Below, piece after piece: positions 1 to 9,766 of a stretch of 64,000 nucleotides of DNA (within the stretch, counting starts at the first letter, position 1; every line of letters starts with the position of its first letter). Position numbers and translations under genes: made by a program. Origin of the DNA: Streptomyces hokutonensis (GTDB lineage: Bacteria > Actinomycetota > Actinomycetes > Streptomycetales > Streptomycetaceae); contig NZ_BARG01000014.1 in NCBI RefSeq assembly GCF_000376565.1, positions 248,001 through 312,000 of the forward strand. Direction: 5' to 3'. The notes beneath the pieces were generated by a model that did not search any database, was not told where the DNA came from, and saw only the letters and a list, made by a program, of their open reading frames with translations.

Positions 1-33
1 GCGAAGCTGGCGCGCGAGATTCTGGCCGGCTGA
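1..33 (+). CDS. sucD: C-terminal end of a gene, probably succinyl-CoA ligase alpha subunit (partial)
   Basis: The window opens inside a reading frame that ends AKLAREILAG then TGA at 31-33. This short helix-like end resembles the C-terminus of actinobacterial SucD, the alpha subunit that binds CoA and carries the phosphohistidine in the TCA cycle. The call rests mostly on context: from memory, sucCD lies next to this same purN-purH block in Streptomyces. A perfect hairpin follows 17 bases after the stop, fitting the end of an operon. Only ten residues are visible, so other identities are possible. Confidence 0.5.
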   Translation, partial: AKLAREILAG

Positions 34-50
34 GCTTCTTAGCTGCACGT

Positions 51-87
51 CGATGGGCCCGCTCCGTGGGTTGGAGCGGGCCCATCG
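51..87. terminator. Intrinsic terminator-like hairpin after sucD
   Basis: A perfect 15-bp inverted repeat (arms 51-65 and 73-87) encloses a 7-base loop. It starts 17 bases after the upstream stop codon. There is no long T run, which is normal for Streptomyces terminators. Confidence 0.8.
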
Positions 88-94
88 GTGCGTT

Positions 95-255
95 GTCGGG
101 TGCGGGTGCGTCGTGGTTGCTCGCGCAGTTCCCCGCGCCCCTAAAGAACAGGCCCGGTGGGGGTTGGTCGCGCGATCCCGGTGCCTGTAAGAGAACAGAG
201 CGGGCCGGTGTTTTTTAGGGGCGCGGGGAACTGCGCGACCAGCCCCCACCGGGCC
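95..255. repeat. Streptomyces-type intergenic repeat arranged as a long inverted repeat
   Basis: The block 121-145 (core gcgcagttccccgcgcccc) is repeated perfectly in inverted orientation at 214-238, giving 25-bp arms. Inner segments rich in cccaccgggcc (about 151-170 and 239-255) also match. I recognise the core as a sequence widely scattered between genes in Streptomyces chromosomes. A related copy lies at 26858-26930. It separates the sucD terminator from the convergent regulator gene; no gene is visible in 34-259. Confidence 0.65.
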
Positions 256-259
256 GCAC

Positions 260-1396
260 TCAACGACTCAACGGAAGCAGCCTTTCGGGCCCAGCGGTCA
301 TCCCGCTACGCAGCCGGTCCCTCAGCGCTACCTCCTCCTCCGACGACGCCCCCTGCACCACCCGCGCCGGCACCCCCTCCACCCGCTGCCCCAACGGCAC
401 CGGCGGCTCATAGTGTGTCGGCGCCGTCCGCAGCGTCAGCGTCGTCGCGCCGATGATCGTGACGGTGAACGCGATCGCCGCCCGGGTCCAGAACACGGTT
501 CGGCGTTCACCCACGAAACGAACCACCGGCGGCTTGGCCGCGTGCAACCGCCCCGTGGAGGCCAGTTCGGTCAGCCGCCGGTGCAGTTCGGTCGGGTCGG
601 ACAGCTCGGGGAGCCGCGCGGCCAGCGCCTCGCGCGCGTGCAGCAGCCGGTTCGCCGCGGCCGGCGTGCTCGCCTCCGTCTCCGCCGCCATCTCCGCGAG
701 ACCGAGCCCGACACCGTCGTAGAGGAGAAGGGTTCGGCGGTACGACGGGGGGAGCTTGAGGAGGGCGGTGAGCAGGGCGCGGTCGGCGGGGGCCGGGGGT
801 GGGGGTTCCGGGTGGCGGTATCTGGGGCGGAAGCGGTGCCAGGGGGAGAGCGCGTACTCGTACGCGACCGAGCGCACCCAGCCGGCCGGGTCGCGGTCGA
901 CCGCCACCTCGGGCCAGCGCTGCCAGGCGGTCTGGAAGGCGCGCTCGACGGACTCCCGTGCCAACTCGCGCCGCCCGGTGAGCAGATAGGTCTGCCGTAC
1001 GAGGGAGGGCGCGCAGAACGCGTAGAGCGCGTCGAAGGCCTGAGCGGGGGTCAGGGGGGCGGGCGCCGGATCGGTGTGCGGTACGGGGATCTCGACCACG
1101 ACGATGTCGGCGTGCGGCGGCTCCGGTTGGGCCTCCGGCGCCGCCTCCTCCACCTCGGCTGCATCCACCTCTGCCTCTTCCACTGCGGGGGAGTCCTCGG
1201 TCAGGTCGTTGAGCAACTTCGCGTACGCTTCCCGTTTCCGGCCGCGTGGTGAGGTGCGGCCGGTCTCCCACGCGCGCACCGTCTCGCGGCTGACGCCGAC
1301 CCGCGTGGCGAGCTGAGCCTGCGTCAGGGACGCGGCCTCGCGCAGCCGTCGGCGTTCCTTGGGCGGCGGGAGCGGGGTTGCAGGGGTCTGCGTCAC
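260..1396 (-). CDS. XRE-type HTH protein with sigma-factor-like region and C-terminal membrane anchor
   Basis: 378 residues from a GTG start chosen because GAAGGGG lies 7-8 bases upstream and the helix-turn-helix starts right after it. Residues about 13-60 form an XRE/Cro HTH (LTQAQLATRVGVSRETVRAWE). An acidic Ala/Glu/Pro linker follows. The middle (about 130-260) resembles sigma-70 regions 2 and 4, including an LPPSYRRTLLLYDGVGLGLAEMA-like stretch. Near residue 330 there is a single hydrophobic segment, so the protein may be membrane tethered. It is divergent from the DUF6350 gene, with an AT-rich 96-bp gap holding a palindrome. Likely a DNA-binding regulator of unknown target; the sigma-like part may no longer work as a sigma factor. 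Confidence 0.75.
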   Translation of the reverse strand: MTQTPATPLPPPKERRRLREAASLTQAQLATRVGVSRETVRAWETGRTSPRGRKREAYAKLLNDLTEDSPAVEEAEVDAAEVEEAAPEAQPEPPHADIVVVEIPVPHTDPAPAPLTPAQAFDALYAFCAPSLVRQTYLLTGRRELARESVERAFQTAWQRWPEVAVDRDPAGWVRSVAYEYALSPWHRFRPRYRHPEPPPPAPADRALLTALLKLPPSYRRTLLLYDGVGLGLAEMAAETEASTPAAANRLLHAREALAARLPELSDPTELHRRLTELASTGRLHAAKPPVVRFVGERRTVFWTRAAIAFTVTIIGATTLTLRTAPTHYEPPVPLGQRVEGVPARVVQGASSEEEVALRDRLRSGMTAGPERLLPLSR

Positions 1397-1420
1397 CGGG
1401 TGCCCCTTCGTACGAAAAAG

Positions 1421-1432
1421 TACATAAATGTA
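1421..1432. promoter_or_regulatory. Palindrome TACAT-AA-ATGTA in the divergent promoter region
   Basis: A perfect 5-2-5 palindrome sits in the only AT-rich stretch of the 96-bp gap between the divergent HTH gene and the DUF6350 gene. It is 25 bases upstream of the HTH gene's GTG start. The position fits an operator for autoregulation by the HTH protein; this is inference. Confidence 0.4.
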
Positions 1433-1492
1433 TATTGAGCGACACTTCGGGGGTTCGCCTGTTACGACGGAAAAGCGCGTGTCGTTGGGAGC

Positions 1493-3223
1493 ATGGCGGT
1501 CGTGATGCCGATGACCCACCGCCGACCGTCGTTGTCGCCCCTCCTCACCCGGATGCGCGACCGATCCCCCGGACTGGCCGCCAGCCTCTTGGGTGGCGCG
1601 GTCGCGGCGGGGCTCGGTCTCGGTTCGTTCGCCGTGCTCGTGATGGTGCTGTGGATCAGCTCGCCGTACCCGGACAGCGGACCCGGCGGCGCGCTGCACA
1701 TGGCCGCCGCGCTCTGGCTCCTCGCGCACGGCGTCGAACTGGTCCGCACCGACACCCTCTCCGGGATCCCCGCCCCCGTCGGCGTGACCCCGCTGCTCCT
1801 CCTCGTCCTGCCGGTCTGGCTGCTGCACCGGGCGGCCCGGGACGCGGTGCTGGGCGGAGCCGACGAGGACACCGACATCCCACCGGTCCCGGCCCGCACC
1901 GCCTGGACCGGCGTCGCCCTCGGCTACCTCGCCGTCGGCACCGCCGCCGCGCTCTACGCGTCCGGCGGCGAACTCTCCCCCTCCTGGAGCTGGACGGCGG
2001 TGTGCCTGCCGCTGCTCGCGGCGGGCGCGGCCGGGTCGGGCGTGTGGACGGCGTACGGGCGCCCGCGCGAACCGGTGTTGAGCGTGCTGGTCCTGCTGCC
2101 GGCCGGGCTACGGCGGCTCGTCCTGGGCCCGGAGGCCCGCGAGTCCCGGGCCCGGATCGGCACCGCGCTGCGCGCCGCCGGGATCGGCACGGCGGTGTTC
2201 GTCGGGGGCGGCGCGCTGCTGCTCACGGCCTCCCTGGTGTGGCACGGCGGCGCGGCGCAGACGTCGTTCCTACGGCTGACGGAGGCGCTGTCGGGCCGGT
2301 TCGCCGTGCTGTTGCTCTGCCTCGCGCTGATCCCGAACGCGGCGGTCTGGTCGGCGGCCTACGCCCTCGGCCCCGGCTTCGCGCTCGGCACCCACCACAC
2401 GGTGGACCCCCTCAACTCGGCCCCGGCGCCCCTGCTTCCCCCGTTCCCGCTCCTCGCGGCGGTCCCGGACGCGGGCACCGGAACCCCGCTCAACTGGCTG
2501 GCGGGACTGGTGCCGTTGGCCGCCGGGTTGATGGTCGGGTGGTTCGTGGCACGGGTCGCGGTGGGGCAACGGGGCGACGGAGAAGGCGAGTTGACGAAGC
2601 CGGGGGGCACCGGCGGTCCGGCGTCGGCACCCTGGCCGCAGGGCCGCACCGCCGCCACCGCACTGCTCGCCGCCGCCCTGTGCGCCGTAGCGCTCGCGCT
2701 GTTCGCGGAGTTGTCGGGCGGTCCGCTCGGGGGTGCCGCGCTCGCCCGGTTCGGGCCCGTGTGGTGGCAGACCGGGGGAGCGGCACTGGCGTGGCTCGCG
2801 GTGGTCGCGGTGCCCACGGCGATGGGGCTGCGGGCCTGGCGACTGCGGGAACCCAGGGCGCCGAAGCCGACGATCGGGAAGCCGAGGGAGGGTGCGGCCG
2901 AGAAGGCGCCGGATGCCCCGCCGAGACGCCGGTTCCTGAAGTCCTTCACCGCCGTCCGGGGGCGGTTCACCCGCAGGCCGAAGGTGACGCCCGTACCCGT
3001 CCCGGTCCAGGCCCCCGTCGACCAGCCGTACCTCGCCTACGACCACGACCCGACGTTCGACCCGTACGACTTCCTGCCCGTCGACGTCCCGTCGGGGCCC
3101 TCGCCGACCCCCTGGTACGACGACGCCTCCCGCGAGGCCCGCTGGGCGGCTCTGAGGGAGGCGGCGACTCCACCGGAACAACCGGAACACCCGGAACCCA
3201 CGGACGAGCCCGGGCCGAACTGA
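1493..3223 (+). CDS. DUF6350-family integral membrane protein
   Basis: 576 residues with many hydrophobic segments (roughly 12) across residues 25-470, then a charged Pro-rich cytoplasmic tail (about 480-576) ending in repeated [13 protein letters not shown] motifs. The pattern matches the DUF6350 family of actinobacterial membrane proteins found just upstream of purN; some pipelines label it PerM-like, which I cannot support. The ATG at 1493 follows a GGAG; further in-frame ATGs at 1505 and 1511 are possible starts. Function unknown. It is convergent with the next gene, with a 13-bp gap. Confidence 0.75.
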   Translation: MAVVMPMTHRRPSLSPLLTRMRDRSPGLAASLLGGAVAAGLGLGSFAVLVMVLWISSPYPDSGPGGALHMAAALWLLAHGVELVRTDTLSGIPAPVGVTPLLLLVLPVWLLHRAARDAVLGGADEDTDIPPVPARTAWTGVALGYLAVGTAAALYASGGELSPSWSWTAVCLPLLAAGAAGSGVWTAYGRPREPVLSVLVLLPAGLRRLVLGPEARESRARIGTALRAAGIGTAVFVGGGALLLTASLVWHGGAAQTSFLRLTEALSGRFAVLLLCLALIPNAAVWSAAYALGPGFALGTHHTVDPLNSAPAPLLPPFPLLAAVPDAGTGTPLNWLAGLVPLAAGLMVGWFVARVAVGQRGDGEGELTKPGGTGGPASAPWPQGRTAATALLAAALCAVALALFAELSGGPLGGAALARFGPVWWQTGGAALAWLAVVAVPTAMGLRAWRLREPRAPKPTIGKPREGAAEKAPDAPPRRRFLKSFTAVRGRFTRRPKVTPVPVPVQAPVDQPYLAYDHDPTFDPYDFLPVDVPSGPSPTPWYDDASREARWAALREAATPPEQPEHPEPTDEPGPN

Positions 3224-3236
3224 CCGGTGTCGTCCG

Positions 3237-4031
3237 TCAGTTGGCGGTTCCCAGCAAGCCCCGCAGATCCTTCGGCAGGAGCTGGTTGCAGGACTGCTTG
3301 GCCTCGTTCGTGAGGGCGTCGTTCGTGCAGGTGTAGAAGTCCTTGTAGGCCAGCTGCGCGACGAACATCGCGGCGACCAGGGCGATGGCGAGGGACGCGG
3401 TGACCAGGCCGCTCACCGCCGCCGTCGTCTGGGGGCGGCCCGGTGCCTCGGGCGCGGCCGGGGTGTCCGGGTCGCCGGGGCGGGGCTTGGCGCGCAGCGC
3501 GCTGCCGCCCCAGTAGAGGGCCAGCGCGCCGAGCAGCAGGGCCACGTACGGCCAGCTGAAGAGGGCGAAGAAGAAGGCCCACATGCCGCTCAGCAGGGCG
3601 TAGCGGGCGCGGCGCTGGGCCGGGTCCGTCGGGTCCCAGCGCATGCCCTGGCCGGGGCCGGGGCCGCTGTTCGGGCCCTCGGGGCCGCCGCTGGATCCGC
3701 CCTGTCCGCCGGGCCGGTCGCCGAAGCCGCCCTGGGAACGCCCGGGCTGCCGGTCGCTCCACTGACTGCCCCACGGCGAACGACCGCCACCATCACCCTG
3801 CGAGGAGTCGTCGCCGTCACGACCCTCCGGGCGCCGCGGCTGCCACGGCCGGTCCGGAGTGCCCTCGGGCGGCGGGGCGAACGGATTGTCGTCCGACCCC
3901 GCACCGCTCTGTCCCTCCGAGGGCGCGTCCGGCGGCGACGAGGGCCGCTCCCGGAGCAGCACGGTGCCGCGCTCCCCTCCCTGCAAGGACTGCGGGGGGA
4001 ACGTGAGGAGTCGGGGACTGCGGTCCGGCAT
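3237..4031 (-). CDS. Two-span membrane protein with long disordered N-terminus
   Basis: 264 residues from the ATG at 4031, preceded by AAGGGGAAG; an alternative ATG at 4073 has no visible ribosome site. The first ~140 residues are low-complexity Gly/Pro/Ser/Asp/Gln with repeats such as GGSSGGPEG. Two hydrophobic regions follow, one ([20 protein letters not shown]) in the middle and one near residue 200. The end carries two Cys residues ([20 protein letters not shown]), probably outside the membrane. I do not recognise a functional family. Its placement beside purN is, as I recall, conserved in Streptomyces. Confidence 0.75.
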   Translation of the reverse strand: MPDRSPRLLTFPPQSLQGGERGTVLLRERPSSPPDAPSEGQSGAGSDDNPFAPPPEGTPDRPWQPRRPEGRDGDDSSQGDGGGRSPWGSQWSDRQPGRSQGGFGDRPGGQGGSSGGPEGPNSGPGPGQGMRWDPTDPAQRRARYALLSGMWAFFFALFSWPYVALLLGALALYWGGSALRAKPRPGDPDTPAAPEAPGRPQTTAAVSGLVTASLAIALVAAMFVAQLAYKDFYTCTNDALTNEAKQSCNQLLPKDLRGLLGTAN

Positions 4032-4190
4032 CAAGTGAGCGTCTTCCCCTTGTTGAATACGTCTCTCCGACATGAGCTGTCACTTCGTGAACGCGTCGCA
4101 CGACAACGGCGTTCCCGAACCCGCTCTCCCCAGACGCTACCTTCCGGCCACGCCCCCGTCCCGTGGGGGCTGTCCGGTGTGCCGGTATCG

Positions 4191-4218
4191 TTGCTGACGG
4201 TCGGCCGCTTCGTAGACT
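4191..4218 (+). promoter_or_regulatory. Candidate housekeeping promoter of purN-purH
   Basis: TTGCTG at 4191-4196 and TAGACT at 4213-4218 are separated by 16 bases, a good fit to the HrdB-type consensus. This places transcription start near 4225, about 80 bases before the purN start. Confidence 0.5.
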
Positions 4219-4306
4219 TCCCCGTATCCCGGGGCGCGAAGCATTCGTATGAATGCACGAACGGGCCGCCCGCACGCACCCCGCTCCCCCGAGAAAGGGC
4301 CCCGCC

Positions 4307-4936
4307 GTGGCCGCCAAGCCCGTGGCCAAGCGCCTTGTCGTGCTGGTCTCCGGTTCCGGTACGAATCTGCAGGCGCTGCTCGACGCCATCGCGACCGAGG
4401 GCGACGCGGCGTACGGAGCCGAGATCGTGGCCGTGGGCGCGGACCGCGAGGGCATCGAGGGCCTGGCCCGTGCCGAGCGCGCCGGACTGCCCACCTTCGT
4501 GTGCCGGGTGAAGGACTTCGCGACCCGCGAGGAGTGGGACGCGGCGCTCGCGGCGGCGACCGGGGCGTACGAGCCCGATCTGATCGTGTCGGCCGGGTTC
4601 ATGAAGATCGTGGGCAAGGAGTTCCTCGCCCGTTTCGGCGGCCGGGTCGTGAACACGCACCCCGCCCTGCTGCCCAGTTTTCCGGGGGCCCACGGCGTAC
4701 GGGACGCGCTCGCGTACGGCGCCCGGGTCACCGGCTGCACCGTCCACTTCGTCGACGACGGCGTCGACACCGGGCCGATCATCGCTCAGGGCGTTGTCGA
4801 GATCCGGGACGAGGACGACGAGAGCGCTCTGCACGAGCGGATCAAGGAAGTCGAGCGAAGGCTGCTCGTCGATGTCGTGGGGCGGCTGGCCCGCAACGGC
4901 TATCGCATCGAGGGACGAAAGGTAGTTATCCAGTGA
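4307..4936 (+). CDS. purN: Phosphoribosylglycinamide formyltransferase
   Basis: 209 residues from a GTG preceded by GAGAAAGG. GAR transformylase moves the formyl group of 10-formyl-THF to GAR, the third step of purine synthesis. The N-terminal phosphate-binding [10 protein letters not shown] motif is present. The catalytic Asn, His and Asp are visible as N116 and H118 in NTHPALLPS and D154 in [10 protein letters not shown], each shifted by 10 from the E. coli enzyme. The stop overlaps the purH start as GTGA, so translation of the two is probably coupled. No anomaly. Confidence 0.96.
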   Translation: MAAKPVAKRLVVLVSGSGTNLQALLDAIATEGDAAYGAEIVAVGADREGIEGLARAERAGLPTFVCRVKDFATREEWDAALAAATGAYEPDLIVSAGFMKIVGKEFLARFGGRVVNTHPALLPSFPGAHGVRDALAYGARVTGCTVHFVDDGVDTGPIIAQGVVEIRDEDDESALHERIKEVERRLLVDVVGRLARNGYRIEGRKVVIQ

Positions 4937-6498
4937 CCGCCGAGAGCAACAAGCGAGCCATCCGACGGGCGCTCGTCAGCGTCTACGACAAGACCGGCCT
5001 CGAGGAGCTGGCGCGCGGCCTGCACGAGGCGGGCGTCGAACTCGTCTCCACGGGCTCCACGGCCGCCCGTATCGCCGCCGCCGGCGTACCCGTCACCAAG
5101 GTCGAGGAGCTGACCGGCTTCCCCGAGTGCCTGGACGGCCGGGTCAAGACCCTGCACCCGAAGGTGCACGCCGGTATCCTCGCCGACCTGCGGCTGGAGA
5201 GCCACCGGCAGCAGCTCGACGAGCTGGGCGTGGCCCCCTTCGACCTGGTGGTCGTCAACCTCTACCCGTTCCGGGAGACCGTCGCCTCGGGCGCCTCTCC
5301 CGACGAGTGCGTCGAGCAGATCGACATCGGCGGCCCGTCGATGGTCCGTGCCGCCGCCAAGAACCACCCCTCGGTCGCCGTGGTCACCAGCCCGGCCCGC
5401 TACGCCGACGTCCTGAACGCCGTACAGAACGGCGGCTTCGACCTCACCACCCGCAAGCGGCTCGCCGCGGAGGCCTTCCAGCACACGGCGTCGTACGACG
5501 TGGCGGTGGCGAGCTGGTTCGCGAGCGCCTACGCGCCCGTCGACGAGTCGCAGTTCCCCGACTTCCTCGGCGGCACCTGGGAGCGCGAGAACACCCTGCG
5601 CTACGGCGAGAACCCGCACCAGCCGGCCGCGCTCTACGTCGACGCCTCGGGCGGCGGTCTCGCCAAGGCCGAGCAGCTGCACGGCAAGGAGATGTCGTAC
5701 AACAACTACACGGACACGGATGCCGCGCGCCGTGCCGCCTACGACCACGCCGAGCCCTGTGTCGCGATCATCAAGCACGCCAACCCCTGCGGTATCGCGG
5801 TCGGTTCGGACGTCGCCGAGGCGCACCGCAAGGCGCACGCGTGTGACCCGCTGTCGGCGTTCGGCGGGGTGATCGCCGTCAACCGGCCGGTCAGCAAGGA
5901 GCTGGCCGAGCAGGTCGCCGAGATCTTCACCGAGGTCATCGTGGCGCCGGACTACGAGGAGGGCGCGCTCGAGGCCCTCGCCAAGAAGAAGAACATCCGG
6001 GTGCTGAAGGCCCCGGGCGGCCCCTCGAACGCGGTCGAGTTCAAGGCGATCGACGGCGGGGCGCTGCTCCAGGTCACCGACCGCCTCCAGGCCGACGGCG
6101 ACGACCCGGCCGACTGGACGCTGGCGACGGGCGAGGCGCTGTCCGAGTCCGACCTCGCCGATCTCGCGTTCGCGTGGAAGGCCTGCCGCGCGGTGAAGTC
6201 CAACGCGATCCTGCTGGCCAAGGACGGTGCCTCGGTCGGCGTCGGCATGGGCCAGGTCAACCGCGTCGACTCGGCGAAGCTGGCGGTCGAGCGGGCGGGG
6301 GAGGAGCGGGCGCGGGGTTCGTTCGCGGCCTCTGACGCGTTCTTCCCGTTCCCGGACGGGCTGGAGATCCTCACCGCGGCCGGCGTCAAGGCCGTTGTCC
6401 AGCCCGGCGGTTCGGTCCGTGACGAGCTCGTCGTCGAGGCCGCGAAGAAGGCGGGCGTCACGATGTACTTCACGGGGACGCGGCACTTCTTCCACTGA
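4933..6498 (+). CDS. purH: Bifunctional AICAR transformylase / IMP cyclohydrolase
   Basis: 521 residues, GTG start overlapping the purN stop by 4 bases. The N-terminal ~200 residues form the MGS-like IMP cyclohydrolase ([35 protein letters not shown]). The rest is AICAR formyltransferase, with the catalytic Lys-His in IIKHANPCG and the [14 protein letters not shown] substrate motif. It performs the last two steps to IMP and consumes ZMP (AICAR). ZTP, made from ZMP, is the ligand of the riboswitch class seen upstream of glyA in this window. Length is normal for the family. Confidence 0.97.
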   Translation: MTAESNKRAIRRALVSVYDKTGLEELARGLHEAGVELVSTGSTAARIAAAGVPVTKVEELTGFPECLDGRVKTLHPKVHAGILADLRLESHRQQLDELGVAPFDLVVVNLYPFRETVASGASPDECVEQIDIGGPSMVRAAAKNHPSVAVVTSPARYADVLNAVQNGGFDLTTRKRLAAEAFQHTASYDVAVASWFASAYAPVDESQFPDFLGGTWERENTLRYGENPHQPAALYVDASGGGLAKAEQLHGKEMSYNNYTDTDAARRAAYDHAEPCVAIIKHANPCGIAVGSDVAEAHRKAHACDPLSAFGGVIAVNRPVSKELAEQVAEIFTEVIVAPDYEEGALEALAKKKNIRVLKAPGGPSNAVEFKAIDGGALLQVTDRLQADGDDPADWTLATGEALSESDLADLAFAWKACRAVKSNAILLAKDGASVGVGMGQVNRVDSAKLAVERAGEERARGSFAASDAFFPFPDGLEILTAAGVKAVVQPGGSVRDELVVEAAKKAGVTMYFTGTRHFFH

Positions 6499-6521
6499 GG
6501 TCGCCCGCTGCGGCCTTGTAC

Positions 6522-6572
6522 ACGGCTCAGGGCCGTGCCCCCGAGGAATCGGGTGGCACGGCCCTGAGCCGT
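6522..6572. terminator. Strong two-way terminator between purH and the RDD gene
   Basis: A perfect 18-bp stem (6522-6539 with 6555-6572) is extended by a second perfect 5-bp stem (6540-6544 with 6549-6553) capped by a GGAA tetraloop, with one bulged T at 6554. It lies in the 84-bp gap between convergent genes and would work in both directions. Confidence 0.9.
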
Positions 6573-6582
6573 ATGGGGACCG

Positions 6583-7251
6583 TCAGTTCTGGATGACCAT
6601 CGTGCTCGCGGCCTTGTCGTGCCAGCCCTGTTGGCGGCCGGACTTGTCCCAGAACGGGGACAGGTAGACGACGAGCTGGCCGATGCCGCAGGCGATGCTG
6701 CCGACCAGCGGGATGACCCAGCGGATGATCGACGAGCCCAGGCCCGGCTTCTGGCCGGTGTCGGCCTTCACCACGCGCAGGCCGACGGCCATCTTGCCCA
6801 GGGTCGCGCCCACCAGACCGATCATCAGCCACTCGTAGAGCAGGCTGCAGATCATCAGGGCGCCGACGACCGCGCCGATCGCGCCCACCATGTGGCTCGC
6901 CGCGTCGTCGACGCAGGACTGGTAGTCGGAGGCGTTCGGGTCGCAGTCCTTGATGGCGCTGATCGAGCCGGCGACGCCCGCGAGGGAGAGCACGAAGTAG
7001 ATGACGAAGAGGATCAGGCCGTCGATCAGGCGGGCGCCGAAACGCCGGCCCATCGAGGCTATGCGCGGGGCGCCGGGCACGCCGGGGCCGCCCGCGTAGC
7101 CGGGCTGCTGGGGGTAGCCGTAGCCGGGCTGGCCGCCCTGGGGGTAGCCGTAACCCTGCTGCGGGGGCTGCTGCGGATAGCCGTAACCGGGCTGGCCCTG
7201 CGGGGCGTTCTGGGGCTGCCCGTAAGGGTTGTTGGGATCGCCGAAGCTCAT
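6583..7251 (-). CDS. RDD-family membrane protein
   Basis: 222 residues; ATG with an excellent GGAGGAA site. Residues 1-60 are a GYGYPQQ-type repeat rich in Gly, Tyr, Gln and Pro. From residue 68 the RDD domain begins (RRFGARLIDGLILF), with three to four membrane spans and the typical GATLGKMAVGLRVV loop. RDD proteins are small membrane proteins of mostly unknown role. The next upstream gene on the same strand begins with nearly the same residues (SYGDPNNPY versus SFGDPNNPY), so the N-terminal tails are related though the membrane parts differ. Confidence 0.88.
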   Translation of the reverse strand: MSFGDPNNPYGQPQNAPQGQPGYGYPQQPPQQGYGYPQGGQPGYGYPQQPGYAGGPGVPGAPRIASMGRRFGARLIDGLILFVIYFVLSLAGVAGSISAIKDCDPNASDYQSCVDDAASHMVGAIGAVVGALMICSLLYEWLMIGLVGATLGKMAVGLRVVKADTGQKPGLGSSIIRWVIPLVGSIACGIGQLVVYLSPFWDKSGRQQGWHDKAASTMVIQN

Positions 7252-7475
7252 GGCGAGGTTCCTCCGTCTGCACTGTCTGGTGGGGACGATGCGGGTTGCG
7301 CGGAGGAACGTCGTTGCTTGAGCGGTTTTCCCCCCGAACATGAACCGCGGTACTGCGCCGCTCATGCTCGTGGGGGTGATCACTTTTTGTCCAGTTGGAA
7401 TCCTCATGTGTTGTGTAAGCGAAACATCAATTTCGCTGGGTGACCGAAAGTGTTCGCCTGTTTTTCTCGGAGTCC

Positions 7476-8123
7476 TCAGTAGCGCGGACGTGCGAACCAG
7501 GCCGTGCCACTGGCGACCATCGGGGCCGCCGTGATGACCGCGCCGAAACCGACCCACAGCAGCGTGTAGAGGACCGCGGCGGCCGGTCCGTTGTCGAGGG
7601 CGACGATCAGGAAGACGAAGCCGACGAGCGTGCCGAGCGCGCCGTAGACCACCGTGGTGACGCGGATGCCCTGGCCGCCGCGGCCGAACTTGACGCCCAG
7701 GGTGATGGACAGGGCGGCGAAGGCGAGGCTGACGAGCCCGAAGAAGATGAGGAGACCGGCCAGCGCGTGACCGGCGTCGCCGACCGACTTCATCGGGACC
7801 ACGGAGGTGGCGTCGTCCGTCACATCGCTGACGAAGGCGCCGACGTAGAGCCAGGCCACACCGGCCAGGATCTGCGTCGCGGAGATGATGAACAGGAAGA
7901 CGCGGGCGGTCATGAGCAGCCCGGGCATCGACTGTGCGGGCATCGTCGCGCCGCCCGGGTAGCCGTAGCCGTAGCCGTAGCCGGAGTACGGCTGCTGCTG
8001 GGGATAGCCGTAGCCGTAGGTGTAGCCGGGAGCGGTGGGGGGCTGCTGGGGCGGTGGGGGCGGCTGTGATGGCTGGGGCGGCTGTCCGTACGGATACGGG
8101 TTGTTCGGGTCGCCGTAACTCAT
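7476..8123 (-). CDS. Gly/Tyr/Pro-rich membrane protein, four spans
   Basis: 215 residues; ATG with GGAGGAG. The N-terminus (about 1-65) is a Pro/Gln then GYGYGYGYPGG repeat tail like that of the neighbouring RDD protein. Four hydrophobic segments follow (starting at VFLFIISATQILAGVAWLY). No catalytic motif is visible and I do not recognise the family. The shared tail and tandem arrangement with the RDD gene suggest the two act together at the membrane. A 224-bp gap separates them, so each may have its own promoter. Confidence 0.78.
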   Translation of the reverse strand: MSYGDPNNPYPYGQPPQPSQPPPPPQQPPTAPGYTYGYGYPQQQPYSGYGYGYGYPGGATMPAQSMPGLLMTARVFLFIISATQILAGVAWLYVGAFVSDVTDDATSVVPMKSVGDAGHALAGLLIFFGLVSLAFAALSITLGVKFGRGGQGIRVTTVVYGALGTLVGFVFLIVALDNGPAAAVLYTLLWVGFGAVITAAPMVASGTAWFARPRY

Positions 8124-8401
8124 GGCGTCTCTCCTCCGTCTGCCTCTGACGAGTGCGGGGACGGCGTGCGGCACCGACTGGAGGAAAGCCCTGTGGAGCA
8201 AGTGGATCAAGCGGATGGTGCGGATGGTACGGACGCGCTGCGTTCCCCCGGTACTGCACGCGGCACTGTGTCCCCATGGTTCTGGAGGCGGCTGCCCCCG
8301 TCCAGCGGAATTCCGCATATTGCGTATATTCCGCATCTTCCGTACGCGTTGTGGAGACGCCTGATTGGAATCGGGGCCCGGTCATCCGCGAGGATGGGGT
8401 C

Positions 8402-9256
8402 ATGACCGCCCAGATTCTCGATGGCAAGGCCACCGCAGCCGCGATCAAGTCCGATCTGACCGCCCGCGTGGCGGCGCTGAAGGAGAAGGGCGTCACGCCC
8501 GGCCTCGGCACGATCCTGGTCGGGGACGACCCCGGCAGCCAGAAGTACGTCGCGGGCAAGCACCGCGACTGCGCCCAGGTGGGCATCGCCTCCATCCAGC
8601 GCGAACTGCCCGCCACCGCGACGCAGGAGGAGATCGAGGCGGTCGTCCGGGAGCTCAACGAGGACCCGGCCTGCACCGGCTACATCGTCCAACTCCCGCT
8701 CCCCAAGGGCATCGACGAGAACCGCATCCTGGAACTCATGGACCCGGACAAGGACGCCGACGGCCTCCACCCGATGAACCTCGGCCGCCTCGTCCTCAAC
8801 GAGCCCGCCCCGCTGCCCTGCACCCCGAACGGCGTGCTGACCCTGCTGCGCCGCTACGGCGTGGAGATCAAGGGCGCCGAGGTCGTGGTCGTCGGACGCG
8901 GCGTCACCATCGGCCGCCCGATGCCGCTCCTGCTCACCCGGCGCAGCGAGAACGCGACCGTGACCCAGTGCCACACGGGCACCCGCGACCTCTCCTCGCA
9001 CCTCAAGCGCGCCGACATCATCGTGGCCGCCGCCGGTTCCGCCCATCTGATCCGGCCCGAGGACGTGAAGCCGGGCGCCGCCGTCCTCGACGTCGGGGTC
9101 TCCCGGAACGCCGACGGCAAGATCGTGGGCGACGTCCACCCGGGCGTCGCCGAGGTCGCCGGCTGGATCTCCCCGAACCCCGGAGGAGTCGGCCCGATGA
9201 CCCGCGCCCAGCTGCTCGTCAACGTGGTCGAGGCGGCGGAGCGCAGTGTCGCCTGA
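8402..9256 (+). CDS. folD: Methylene-THF dehydrogenase / methenyl-THF cyclohydrolase
   Basis: 284 residues, the usual FolD length. The N-terminal substrate domain has the catalytic Tyr49 and Lys53 (SQKYVAGKH) and PLPKGID. The Rossmann part carries [17 protein letters not shown] and the signature PGGVGPMT. It interconverts 5,10-methylene-THF and 10-formyl-THF, supplying the formyl donor used by PurN and PurH nearby and taking methylene-THF produced by GlyA. GAGGATGGGG lies just before the ATG. The stop overlaps the next start. Confidence 0.97.
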   Translation: MTAQILDGKATAAAIKSDLTARVAALKEKGVTPGLGTILVGDDPGSQKYVAGKHRDCAQVGIASIQRELPATATQEEIEAVVRELNEDPACTGYIVQLPLPKGIDENRILELMDPDKDADGLHPMNLGRLVLNEPAPLPCTPNGVLTLLRRYGVEIKGAEVVVVGRGVTIGRPMPLLLTRRSENATVTQCHTGTRDLSSHLKRADIIVAAAGSAHLIRPEDVKPGAAVLDVGVSRNADGKIVGDVHPGVAEVAGWISPNPGGVGPMTRAQLLVNVVEAAERSVA

Positions 9257-9743
9257 CAGCAAGGAACCGGCCGGCAGGAGGACGGAAGCCGTGGACGACA
9301 TCGAGGTGACGGACCCCGTCAGCGCCCCCGGCGCCGACGGCGTCCCGCGCCGCACCACCCGCCGCTTCCCCCTCTTCACCCGCGACACCGCCCGCCCCGA
9401 GGGCGGCGGCCGGGCCGCGTCCGGCGCCGCCCCGGCACCGGCCCGCCAGTGGCCGATCCTCGCGGTGCTCGGCACGGTCGGCCTCGGCCTCCTGCTGACC
9501 GCCTTCGACGTCTTCCGCTACGGCACCCTGCTCATCGGCGCCGCCCTGCTGGCCGGCGCCGTCCTGCGCTGGGTCCTGCCGGACGTCGGCATGCTCGCCG
9601 TGCGCTCCCGCTTCACCGACGTCGTCACCTACTGCGTGCTCGGCCTCGCGATCGTCCTGCTGGCGATGATGGCGCAGCCGAAGCCGTGGCTGGTCATCCC
9701 GTTCCTCAAGGACACGCTGCACTACACGGTCAACACCAGCTGA
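9246..9743 (+). CDS. DUF3017-family membrane protein
   Basis: 165 residues. The GTG start lies inside the end of folD (11-bp overlap), preceded by GGAG, so it is probably translationally coupled. After a disordered ~65-residue N-terminus there are three hydrophobic segments ([19 protein letters not shown], then [17 protein letters not shown], then [18 protein letters not shown]). This matches DUF3017, an actinobacterial family usually found next to folD. Function unknown. Confidence 0.85.
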   Translation: MSPDSKEPAGRRTEAVDDIEVTDPVSAPGADGVPRRTTRRFPLFTRDTARPEGGGRAASGAAPAPARQWPILAVLGTVGLGLLLTAFDVFRYGTLLIGAALLAGAVLRWVLPDVGMLAVRSRFTDVVTYCVLGLAIVLLAMMAQPKPWLVIPFLKDTLHYTVNTS

Positions 9744-9766
9744 CAGCCGGTCGGTTCACGACACAC

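Noticed and set aside
4900..6495. 531-codon minus-strand frame opposite purH
   Set aside because: Composition of a shadow frame; purH on the other strand is unmistakable.
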